A model generated the notes under the pieces. It was not told the origin of the DNA and did not search any database. It worked only from the letters and a program-made list of their open reading frames with translations. The position numbers and the translations under genes were made by a program. A DNA stretch of 9,240 bases from Ignavibacteria bacterium UBA6688 (lineage in GTDB: Bacteria > Bacteroidota > Ignavibacteria > UBA10030). The stretch spans positions 1 to 9,240 of the forward strand of contig DKJQ01000397.1 of the NCBI GenBank assembly GCA_002454845.1, read 5' to 3'. Positions 1 to 6,193 of the stretch are shown here, piece after piece; position 1 is the first letter of the stretch, and every line of letters starts with the position of its first letter.

Positions 1-13
1 TCCTTAAGGCTTG

Positions 14-31
14 CCGGGACTTCCGTCCCGG
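14..31 (-). other. Short GC-rich hairpin after the beta-subunit gene
   Basis: A perfect 7-bp inverted repeat, CCGGGAC/GTCCCGG, encloses a 4-base loop that reads GGAA on the transcribed (minus) strand. It begins 10 bases after the stop codon of the oxidoreductase beta subunit. No T-tract follows within the 13 bases left in the window, so it is not a standard rho-independent terminator. It could be an mRNA-stabilising or intercistronic hairpin, or a rho-dependent end. An 8-bp palindrome, CCTTAAGG, lies next to it at 2-9. No function can be assigned. Confidence 0.4.
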
Positions 32-41
32 TCCGGTTCGC

Positions 42-806
42 TCACTGGGGTACCTTGAGATCCCCCAGCGGGTACATCGGGAACATATTTTTTTCCATCC
101 ATGCATTGGCCTCCACCGGGGTCATCTTCCAACCCGATGGACAGTTTGAAACCACTTCAACAAAACAGATCCCTTTCTTGCGCGGTTGGTACTCGAGCGC
201 AAGCCGGAGGGCTTTCCTGGTCTTCCGGACGGCATTCGCCGTGTGAACCGCCTGGCGTGTAACAAAGTACGCTCCGGGCAGCTGTGCAATCAGATCAGTC
301 ATCTTCAGAGGGAACCCATTCACAGCCTGGTTGCGGCCGAACGGCGTGGTCGAGGTGAGCATCCCGAGCAGCGTTGTCGGGGCCATTTGCCCGCCGGTCA
401 TCCCGTAAATCGCGTTGTTGATAAAAACCACGAGGATGTTTTCCCCCCTGTTCGCGGTATGGATCGTCTCCCCGGTTCCGATTGCGGCAAGATCGCCGTC
501 CCCCTGATAAGAAAAAACGTACTTGTCGGGAAAAACTCGCTTGATACCTGTCGCCACCGCAGCCGCGCGCCCGTGCGCTGCCTCTTGCACATCGATATTC
601 ATGTAATTATACGCAAACACGGAACAGCCGACCGGAGCGACACCGATGGTCTGTTCCTGGATCCCCAACTCCTCCACCACTTCCATGAGCAATTTATGCA
701 CCACGCCGTGACCGCATCCCGGGCAATAATGCAAAGGCGTATCGGTCAGGGTGGAGGGTTTATGATAAACGAGCTCCATCCCATTTGTTGTTATGGCGAC
801 TTCCAT
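42..806 (-). CDS. 2-oxoacid:ferredoxin oxidoreductase, beta (TPP-binding) subunit
   Basis: This is the catalytic thiamine-diphosphate subunit of a CoA-dependent 2-oxoacid:ferredoxin oxidoreductase. It oxidatively decarboxylates a 2-oxoacid to an acyl-CoA and passes electrons to ferredoxin in the cytoplasm. Visible hallmarks, numbered from the chosen start, are CPGCGH near residues 28-33, GVAPVGCS near 56-63, the TPP/Mg motif beginning GDGD at about 102-105, and NNAIYGMTGGQ at about 130-140. An in-frame ATG at 812 would give 256 residues, but AGGAG at 813-817 touches that codon. The ATG at 806 is 6 bases from it, so a 254-residue product is preferred. The gene follows the alpha subunit after about 90 bases. 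The sequence style resembles the Vor/Kor group that works with a separate alpha subunit; the substrate (2-oxoisovalerate, 2-oxoglutarate or another) is not proven. Confidence 0.93.
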   Translation of the reverse strand: MEVAITTNGMELVYHKPSTLTDTPLHYCPGCGHGVVHKLLMEVVEELGIQEQTIGVAPVGCSVFAYNYMNIDVQEAAHGRAAAVATGIKRVFPDKYVFSYQGDGDLAAIGTGETIHTANRGENILVVFINNAIYGMTGGQMAPTTLLGMLTSTTPFGRNQAVNGFPLKMTDLIAQLPGAYFVTRQAVHTANAVRKTRKALRLALEYQPRKKGICFVEVVSNCPSGWKMTPVEANAWMEKNMFPMYPLGDLKVPQ

Positions 807-812
807 AGGCAT

Positions 813-817
813 CTCCT
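813..817 (-). promoter_or_regulatory. Ribosome binding site deciding the beta-subunit start
   Basis: AGGAG on the minus strand lies directly against an upstream ATG (812) but 6 bases before a second in-frame ATG (806). The spacing favours 806 as the true start. The 90-base spacer between the alpha and beta genes shows no convincing promoter or strong hairpin. Confidence 0.6.
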
Positions 818-897
818 ACCAGGTTGACAAGCCGTGTGTTTGAGGCCGCGAGGGCGTCACGACACAAAGGGCCGTTTTGATCCTGCTGGAATAGAAC

Positions 898-1983
898 TCA
901 GACTGCGGGAATCCTGTGCGACTCGATGATCGATTCGATCTCCTCCAATACCTCTTCAGGGGAAGGAATCATCCCTCCCATGCGCCCCTTGAACGCGACG
1001 GGTCTGCGGCCTTCAACGGCGAGCCGGACATCCTCCACCATCTGGCCGGCGTTCATCTCGACCACCAGCACGGAAATCACCTTGTGACTCAGACTGGCAA
1101 TGATCCGGGTCGGGAACGGGTACAGCGTAATCGGTCTCAACAACCCGGCCTTGATCCCTTTGGTGCGCGCGAGCTCGACCGCCTTCTGCGCGATGCGGGC
1201 TGCCAGTCCGAACGCGACGACCAGGATCTCCGCGTTGTCTGTTTCAATCTCCTCGTACCGTACCTCCTGCTGCATCTCATGGTACTTCTGTTGCAGGTTG
1301 AGGTTGACCTTCTCCATGTTCTCCGGCTCGATGAAGAGCGAGGTGATAATATTTCTTTCCCGTGAGGCTGGTTTGCCCACGGTTGCCCAAGGCTTCGGGA
1401 CCGGAGGCAGCGATCCCCCGGCAGGGAGTACGACTTTCTCCATCATCTGTCCCAGGGCCCCATCGGCAAGGATCATGGCCGGGTTTCGGTACTTCTCCGA
1501 GAGCCGGAACGCATCAAACACAAAGTCGGCCATCTCCTGCACGGACGAAGGGGCCAGAACGATCAAATGATAATCCCCATGCCCTCCCCCCTTGGTTGCC
1601 TGGAAGTAATCGCTTTGCGCCGGTTGGATGGTTCCTAACCCTGGTCCGCCGCGACTTACGTTGACGACGAGGCACGGCAGTTGGGCGGAGGCCATGTACG
1701 AAAGACCCTCCTGCATCAGGCTGATGCCGGGACTGGAGGAGGATGTCATAGCGCGCGCACCGGCTCCCGCGGCGCCGTATACCATATTGATCGCAGCCAA
1801 CTCGCTTTCCGCCTGCAGGACCACAGCCCCCCGCTTCGCTCCATGCTCCGTCAGATACTCCAGGATCTCCGATTGTGGGGTGATCGGGTATCCGAAATAC
1901 GCCTGCAACCCTGCCCGAAGGGCCCCTTCGGCCAAGGCTTCATTCCCCTTCATCAAACGAGGTACTTCTTTTTCCTGATTCAT
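898..1983 (-). CDS. vorB: 2-oxoacid:ferredoxin oxidoreductase, alpha subunit (VorB-like)
   Basis: This is the alpha subunit of the same oxidoreductase, 361 residues. It binds and positions the substrate and completes the TPP site with the beta subunit. The N-terminal pyrimidine-binding-type domain carries GNEALAEGALRAG (13-25) and YPITPQSE (32-39). It continues with the glycine/serine-rich stretch TSSSSPGISLMQEG (80-93) and RGGPGLGTIQPAQSDY (111-126). The C-terminal transketolase-like domain contains LRPITLYPFP (282-291) and VEMNAGQM (308-315). This combination is typical of proteins annotated as 3-methyl-2-oxobutanoate dehydrogenase subunit VorB and the related KorA. There is no fused gamma domain. 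The start is an ATG preceded by GAGG at a 5-base distance. The gene lies 32 bases after the ferredoxin-like delta gene, so co-transcription is likely. Exact substrate specificity is inferred only from overall resemblance. Confidence 0.9.
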   Translation of the reverse strand: MNQEKEVPRLMKGNEALAEGALRAGLQAYFGYPITPQSEILEYLTEHGAKRGAVVLQAESELAAINMVYGAAGAGARAMTSSSSPGISLMQEGLSYMASAQLPCLVVNVSRGGPGLGTIQPAQSDYFQATKGGGHGDYHLIVLAPSSVQEMADFVFDAFRLSEKYRNPAMILADGALGQMMEKVVLPAGGSLPPVPKPWATVGKPASRERNIITSLFIEPENMEKVNLNLQQKYHEMQQEVRYEEIETDNAEILVVAFGLAARIAQKAVELARTKGIKAGLLRPITLYPFPTRIIASLSHKVISVLVVEMNAGQMVEDVRLAVEGRRPVAFKGRMGGMIPSPEEVLEEIESIIESHRIPAV

Positions 1984-2015
1984 TCAGTCCTCGACAGAAT
2001 AGTCCGTATGGAAAC

Positions 2016-2267
2016 TTATGCTTCCGCGAGCGCGGATTCTCGTTTCGCCGCTGTTTTCTTTTGTCGGTACACCGTGATAGCTGCTTCAGGGCAGACGAGT
2101 GCACAATTCGTGCACCCCGTGCAATTATCCTGCACCAGCAACACAAAGCGGTATCCCCTTGCATTGATCTTCTCAGAAAGACCGAGGCTGTCCTGGGGAC
2201 AACTCCCGATGCAGAGTTCACACCCCTTGCAGAGTTCTACAGCAACATTGATGGTTCCACGGATCAT
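2016..2267 (-). CDS. Ferredoxin-like delta subunit, 2x[4Fe-4S]
   Basis: This is a small 83-residue electron-transfer subunit for the oxidoreductase encoded just downstream. Two classical cluster motifs are present: C13-x2-C16-x2-C19-x3-C23-P and C49-x2-C52-x2-C55-x3-C59-P. That predicts two [4Fe-4S] clusters carrying electrons from the TPP centre to free ferredoxin. An upstream in-frame start at 2330 would add 21 residues, but that stretch overlaps the sigma-54 promoter at 2307-2322. The ATG at 2267 has AGGAAG at 2275-2280 with a 7-base spacer, and it begins the conserved part of the protein, so 2267 is chosen. The lysine/alanine-rich tail (69-83) is probably flexible. It is the first gene of the delta-alpha-beta operon. 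Confidence 0.9.
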   Translation of the reverse strand: MIRGTINVAVELCKGCELCIGSCPQDSLGLSEKINARGYRFVLLVQDNCTGCTNCALVCPEAAITVYRQKKTAAKRESALAEA

Positions 2268-2306
2268 AGCATGGCTTCCTTTTGATGGAATTGCTGAGTT
2301 TTTTAG

Positions 2307-2322
2307 AGCAAGATATATGCCA
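2307..2322 (-). promoter_or_regulatory. Sigma-54 (-24/-12) promoter of the oxidoreductase operon
   Basis: The minus strand reads TGGCATATATCTTGCT. It has the -24 element TGGCA and the -12 element TTGCT, with exactly 10 bases between the invariant GG and GC, as in the consensus TGGCAC-N5-TTGCW. The predicted transcription start is about 2296, giving a roughly 30-base leader that contains the AGGAAG ribosome binding site of the ferredoxin-like gene. An NtrC-family activator is encoded about 0.7 kb upstream, which fits the need of sigma-54 for such a protein. Confidence 0.82.
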
Positions 2323-2373
2323 TGCGACATCAGTATCCATGAGACAAATTGGGCGTTTCCGCATGGGTTATTA

Positions 2374-2415
2374 CCATTTATGGGAATGAGGCAATCTCAG
2401 GCTTCCCATAATTGG
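2374..2415 (-). promoter_or_regulatory. Long inverted repeat, candidate enhancer-binding site
   Basis: Two 13-base arms, CCATTTATGGGAA (2374-2386) and TTCCCATAATTGG (2403-2415), are inverted copies matching at 12 of 13 positions around a 16-base spacer. The core TTATGGGAA/TTCCCATAA is perfect. It lies about 78-119 bases upstream of the predicted start of the sigma-54 promoter at 2307-2322, the usual zone for enhancer-binding proteins. It also starts 3 bases after the archaemetzincin stop codon. As RNA it could fold into a stem with an inner TGAG/CTCA extension, but no T-tract follows on the minus strand, so a plain intrinsic terminator is less likely. A dual role is possible. Confidence 0.55.
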
Positions 2416-2418
2416 AAG

Positions 2419-2991
2419 TCAAAGTGACGAGATTTTCAACGGTGCAATCGAACCCACGTCGCGCATCCGGCGTGTCGTCTCCTGGCACCCCCGGCACAAC
2501 TCCCCCCGTTTCAGGTCGATCTCCTCGACGTACGTCGATGAACGCATGACGCACTCGAATTGATGGCAATGAAACAAACCCAACGTGTGTCCGAGCTCAT
2601 GGACGATCTCCTTTTCCATGCGCAGGAGGAGCAAGTCATCATCCTCGGGAAGGCCGTAAAACCGGTTACCAAGCCGGGCTGTCGAGACGACCGCTGCCTG
2701 GCCGCGGAGTTGCGCCTCACCAAAAACGAATGTGAGGACCGGGATAAAGAGGTCGACATCGACAATGGCGATCGTTTTCTGTTCAGGGAAAGGGTAGAGG
2801 TACAGCAATTCTGCGAGCAGAAGGGTGGAGTTGTATTGCCCGCGGGAGGAATCGAAGGCCCGTGCAAGGTTGAGAGAGCCTTTGGACACGCTCGGTTCTG
2901 TCCGGAACTGATCCCCAACCTTTTTCGCAACGCCGAGCAGCCGATCCTGCCTGAGGGATGATGCGTTCAGGATGCGAATCGTGGGAGTCAC
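2419..2991 (-). CDS. amzA: Archaemetzincin-family zinc metallopeptidase
   Basis: This is a 190-residue predicted zinc-dependent peptidase of family M54, probably cytoplasmic because no signal peptide or membrane segment is visible. The catalytic signature HELGH-TLG-LFHC begins at residue 131: H131, H135 and H141 are zinc ligands and E132 is the general base. The family-specific cysteine pattern follows as C142, C147-V-M149, and C166-x2-C169, which in the family binds a second structural zinc. The start is a GTG whose bases overlap the TGA stop of the response-regulator gene (GTGA, 4-base overlap), implying translational coupling. No strong ribosome binding site of its own is seen. Its natural substrate is unknown. 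Placement at the end of a two-component operon is unusual and suggests either a regulatory role or simple co-expression. Confidence 0.9.
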   Translation of the reverse strand: MTPTIRILNASSLRQDRLLGVAKKVGDQFRTEPSVSKGSLNLARAFDSSRGQYNSTLLLAELLYLYPFPEQKTIAIVDVDLFIPVLTFVFGEAQLRGQAAVVSTARLGNRFYGLPEDDDLLLLRMEKEIVHELGHTLGLFHCHQFECVMRSSTYVEEIDLKRGELCRGCQETTRRMRDVGSIAPLKISSL

Positions 2992-4334
2992 TGCGGCTTC
3001 TTCAGTCCGTACTTTTCGATTTTATTATACAATGTGACGCGGTCAATTTGGAGAATCTCGGCCGACCGGGAGATGTTCCAGTGGTTTTGCTCCAGGATCG
3101 CCACGATATGTTCCTTCTCCATCGCGGCAAGCGACCCACAGGCCGGCATCGTCCGCTTTTCGAGAATCTGGAACGGAAGGTCCTCCGGCCGGATCGCCGG
3201 TTCCTTCCCCACCACCATCGCCCGCTCGATCGCGTTTTCCAGCTCGCGGATATTCCCCGGCCAGTCGTACCGGACGATCGCGTCCATGGCTTCCGGAGCG
3301 ATGGTATGAATGAGTTTTCCCATCGTCCGCGCGTAGTTCCGGACAAAGTGATTCGCGAGGATCGGGATATCCCCTTTTCGTTCCCTCAGCGGCGGCAGGA
3401 ACACGGAAAAGACGTTTAATCGGTAGTATAGGTCCTCGCGGAATGTCCCGTCGGCGACCGCCTTCTCAAGGTCCTTGTTGGTCGCACAGATGATCCGGAA
3501 ATCGACCTTGATGATGTCGTTTCCTCCCAGCCGGGTGAACTGCTTCGTTTCAATGACCCGCAGCAGGTCCATCTGGGTCTTCATATCGATGTTCCCGACC
3601 TCGTCGAGGAAGAGAGTGCCGCCATCGCACAGTTCGATTTTTCCCTTTCTCCGGTATTGCGCGCCGGTGAAGGCCCCCCGCTCATGGCCAAACAACTCGC
3701 TCTCCAGCAGTCCCTCAGCCATCGCACCGCAATTGACCGGCACGATAGGAAAATAGCGGCGGGAACTGTTGCTGTGGATCGCCCGCGCGATGAGTTCCTT
3801 CCCTGTCCCGCTTTCACCCCGGATCATCACCGTCGTGTCCGTGGACGCAACGGTCTTGATCAGCTCGAACACTTTCTGCATTTGCGGTGAGTCGCCGATG
3901 ATTTCATCGGCCTTGGAAATTTCCGTGATCTGCTCGCGCAGTTTGAGGTTCTCACTCGCGAGGCTGCGTTGTTTGACCGCGTTGCTGACGATGTGCGAGA
4001 GGTAATCGGGGTCAACAGGTTTGGTGACATAGTCGAACGCCCCGGCTTTGAGGGCCTGGACAGCGGTATCGACAGAGCCATGGGCGGTGATGAAAACGAT
4101 GGTCGATCCGGGATCGATCTCCATGATCCTCTGCTGAAGCTCCATCCCGTCCACGCCGGGCATTTTGATATCAAGGAGAATGACATCCCATTTCTTTGCC
4201 TGCATCTGCTTCAACGCGGCCGCTGCGTCCTCCGCCCCCCCCACCTGATATCCATCCTCCCGAAACCACTTCGTGAGCGACTCTCGAACAATCTTTTCAT
4301 CATCGACAACCAGGATTGAGTTATTGTTGGTCAT
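2988..4334 (-). CDS. NtrC-type sigma-54-dependent response regulator
   Basis: This 448-residue cytoplasmic transcription activator has three domains. The receiver (about 5-120) carries acidic D11/D12, phosphoacceptor D55 in LLDIKMPG, T83 and K105. The AAA+ sigma-54 interaction domain (about 146-375) shows Walker A GESGTGKE (173-180), the sigma-54 contact loop GAFTGA (220-225), Walker B LFLDEVG (241-247) and WPGNIREL (358-365). A Fis-type helix-turn-helix occupies about 405-445. All key residues are intact, so it should activate sigma-54 promoters when phosphorylated. It overlaps the kinase gene upstream by 4 bases (ATGA) and the archaemetzincin gene downstream by 4 bases. GGAGGG stands 7 bases before the ATG. 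Likely targets by position are the sigma-54 promoters at 2307-2322 and 6012-6027. Confidence 0.96.
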   Translation of the reverse strand: MTNNNSILVVDDEKIVRESLTKWFREDGYQVGGAEDAAAALKQMQAKKWDVILLDIKMPGVDGMELQQRIMEIDPGSTIVFITAHGSVDTAVQALKAGAFDYVTKPVDPDYLSHIVSNAVKQRSLASENLKLREQITEISKADEIIGDSPQMQKVFELIKTVASTDTTVMIRGESGTGKELIARAIHSNSSRRYFPIVPVNCGAMAEGLLESELFGHERGAFTGAQYRRKGKIELCDGGTLFLDEVGNIDMKTQMDLLRVIETKQFTRLGGNDIIKVDFRIICATNKDLEKAVADGTFREDLYYRLNVFSVFLPPLRERKGDIPILANHFVRNYARTMGKLIHTIAPEAMDAIVRYDWPGNIRELENAIERAMVVGKEPAIRPEDLPFQILEKRTMPACGSLAAMEKEHIVAILEQNHWNISRSAEILQIDRVTLYNKIEKYGLKKPQ

Positions 4335-5986
4335 TCTGCATCCCTCCCAGAATCATGCCGGGGATTTTGTGAACTGTCTTCCATCGCATGCGCCGGTGGA
4401 ACAACGTCGGCAGGAAATGAAATCGTAAATGTCGTACCTCTGGAAACTTCCGAACGAACCGCGATCGTGCCGCCGTGTCGTTCCACAATGCCATAGACGA
4501 CGGAAAGACCGAGCCCCACCCCCACCCCTTCCCGCTTCGTCGAGAAGAACGGCTCGAACACCGTTTGCAGGTCCCCCTCCGGTATGCCGATCCCCGTATC
4601 CGTCACGTTGATGCGAAGCGTTCCCCTGTCATCCGGTTTTTGGACGTCGACCGTCAGCGTACCTCCCCCCTGCATCGCTTCCACCGCGTTCACGAAGAGC
4701 GCCACGAGCGCCTGCTGGATCTGGTTTTCATCGCACAGGAGCGACACCTCGTCCGGCGGAAGGTTCACCTGGAATCGTACATTGGAAATCTCAAAATGAT
4801 GCCGCATGATCTGTCCGGCTTTGCCGACGATCGTCCCGACCGGCGTCACGCTCAATTCCCCCACCTGTTTCTTCGAGAAGAGGAGCAAACTTTTCACAAT
4901 GGTGCCGCAACGTGCCGCCTCGCTCGCAATGAGGTCGAGGTCGTTGAGCATTTCCTTCTGGGGTTCGCCTAGCTGCGTCGTTTTCCGCAATTGCTTGGCC
5001 ATCAGCCGGGCATACGTCAGGATCCCTTCCAGGGGATTATTCAATTCATGCGCCACGGTGGCGGAGAGTTTTCCGAGCGACGCCATTTTCTCGATCTGGA
5101 GGATCTGATCATGGATCCGGCGCAGTTCCTCCGACTTTTGCCGGACACGGTCCTCGAGTGTCTGCGCCCACTGTGTGTTCTGTTCTTTTTCCCTCTGGAG
5201 AGCCCCGGTCATATCATTGAACGAATGGGCAAGCTCGCCAATCTCATCCCGCGAGTGGAGCGGGATCTGATGTTGCAGGTTTCCCGACTCGATTTGCCGG
5301 GTCCCCTCGATAAGCGTTCTCACCGGCCGGTAGACCAGAACGACAAGGAATCCCATGGCCGCTCCGGCCATGACGATCACGGCCAGGATCGAGACCAGCA
5401 TCATCTGCTCCTGTTCCTTCGCCAGCGACTGGTCGATTTCCTGGAGGGACATCCGTACATCCAGCACACCCAGCACCGTCCGTTCGGAAGGATCGGAGTG
5501 GCAACCGGAATGAGAGCATGACTGTTCATTCCGGATCGGGTTGATCAACCCCAGGACCCGGTGCCCCTGGGCCCCCGCGTAGATGCGCGTCCGGTTGTCC
5601 ATCGGCAGTGACTCGAGCGGGCTGGCCTGATCGTGGCAGACCGTGCAGGCCTCGGCATGCAAATCGACCACGCTTCCCTTCTCAGTGGAATCTGTCGAAT
5701 AGGTGATGACGCCACGCTTGTTGTAAATGCGGATCCCTTCCACTCCCGGTTGCCGACCGACCAGTTCGATGATCCGGTAGACATCCTCCTTGCGGTTCAG
5801 GAGCATGCTGTAGTGGGTCGCATTCTTGACGACATCGCTCATCCGGTTCGCGCCCGCAAAGACCTGATCCATCATCTGGGTGGCGTGAAAGCGGATGGTG
5901 AAAAACGAGTAGACCCCGAAGAAGCCGATCACAAGAATGAACGACCCGAGCAGTAAACGAAAACGGAGTGTATGAAAGAACTTCAT
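4331..5986 (-). CDS. Membrane sensor histidine kinase with periplasmic c-type heme motifs
   Basis: This 551-residue kinase is the partner of the response regulator that follows with a 4-base overlap. The order is: transmembrane segment about 11-30, periplasmic sensor region about 31-196, second transmembrane segment about 197-218, HAMP about 219-270, coiled linker, HisKA with phosphoacceptor H313 in VAHELNNPLEG, and HATPase. The HATPase has N433 in the N box, DTGIGIP (463-469), FEPFFSTK (477-484) and GVGLGL (489-494). The sensor region contains CTVCH (114-118), a CX2CH heme motif, and CSHSGCH (157-163), a CX4CH motif. It probably binds covalent heme and could sense redox state or a diatomic gas such as NO, CO or O2. 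The rest of the sensor region resembles a PAS/Cache-like fold only loosely. The short proline- and charge-rich C-terminal tail after about 528 has no recognised function. Confidence 0.94.
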   Translation of the reverse strand: MKFFHTLRFRLLLGSFILVIGFFGVYSFFTIRFHATQMMDQVFAGANRMSDVVKNATHYSMLLNRKEDVYRIIELVGRQPGVEGIRIYNKRGVITYSTDSTEKGSVVDLHAEACTVCHDQASPLESLPMDNRTRIYAGAQGHRVLGLINPIRNEQSCSHSGCHSDPSERTVLGVLDVRMSLQEIDQSLAKEQEQMMLVSILAVIVMAGAAMGFLVVLVYRPVRTLIEGTRQIESGNLQHQIPLHSRDEIGELAHSFNDMTGALQREKEQNTQWAQTLEDRVRQKSEELRRIHDQILQIEKMASLGKLSATVAHELNNPLEGILTYARLMAKQLRKTTQLGEPQKEMLNDLDLIASEAARCGTIVKSLLLFSKKQVGELSVTPVGTIVGKAGQIMRHHFEISNVRFQVNLPPDEVSLLCDENQIQQALVALFVNAVEAMQGGGTLTVDVQKPDDRGTLRINVTDTGIGIPEGDLQTVFEPFFSTKREGVGVGLGLSVVYGIVERHGGTIAVRSEVSRGTTFTISFPADVVPPAHAMEDSSQNPRHDSGRDAE

Positions 5987-6011
5987 AGGGAGACCTCACC
6001 ACTGCACGAAT

Positions 6012-6027
6012 GGCAGAAATCGTGCCA
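6012..6027 (-). promoter_or_regulatory. Sigma-54 (-24/-12) promoter of the heme sensor kinase operon
   Basis: The minus strand reads TGGCACGATTTCTGCC. The -24 block TGGCACG is a perfect consensus match, and the -12 block is CTGC rather than TTGC, with the correct 10-base GG-to-GC spacing. The predicted start point is near 6001, only about 15 bases before the kinase ATG; GGTGAGG at 5994-6000 would then serve as ribosome binding site close to the 5' end. A 6-bp inverted repeat GCACGA/TCGTGC (6004-6009 and 6020-6025) overlaps the -12 region. Confidence 0.68.
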
Positions 6028-6066
6028 CGCTCCTGCACACCCTGCCACACCACAGCACCAAAGAAC

Positions 6067-6098
6067 AATAAAAAACGGGAACTGTTCCGGTTCCCGTT
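6067..6098 (-). terminator. Rho-independent terminator of the NrfD/GcvH-like operon
   Basis: On the minus strand a perfect 9-bp stem, AACGGGAAC/GTTCCCGTT, encloses a 7-base loop (CGGAACA) and runs into TTTTTTATT. This is a standard intrinsic terminator about 95 bases after the stop codon of the GcvH-like gene. It separates unit A from the sensor-kinase operon. The 95 bases between stop codon and stem (6099-6193) hold no gene that can be supported. Confidence 0.82.
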
Positions 6099-6193
6099 GT
6101 CCCGTGTTGCAACTTTGAGAAGGATTGACATCGCCAACTACGACAAATGGGAAACCCTCACGATCCCCTTTTCTCAATTATGACACAGCCGAA

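Noticed and set aside
186..827. Long plus-strand frame of 213 codons opposite the beta subunit
   Set aside because: The minus-strand frame contains clear TPP and Fe-S-linked motifs; the plus frame has arginine- and histidine-rich composition typical of an antisense shadow.
2268..2330. Upstream in-frame start (2330) for the ferredoxin-like delta gene, adding 21 residues
   Set aside because: The extra stretch contains the sigma-54 promoter at 2307-2322 and is not ferredoxin-like, while the ATG at 2267 has a well-spaced AGGAAG.
2560..2961. Plus-strand open frame of 133 codons opposite the archaemetzincin gene
   Set aside because: It is a shadow of a gene with complete catalytic motifs on the other strand and has no recognisable domain of its own.
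6031..6046. Second sigma-54-like match TGGCAGGGTGTGCAGG upstream of the kinase
   Set aside because: Only 8 bases separate GG from GC, whereas sigma-54 requires 10; the site at 6012-6027 has the correct spacing.
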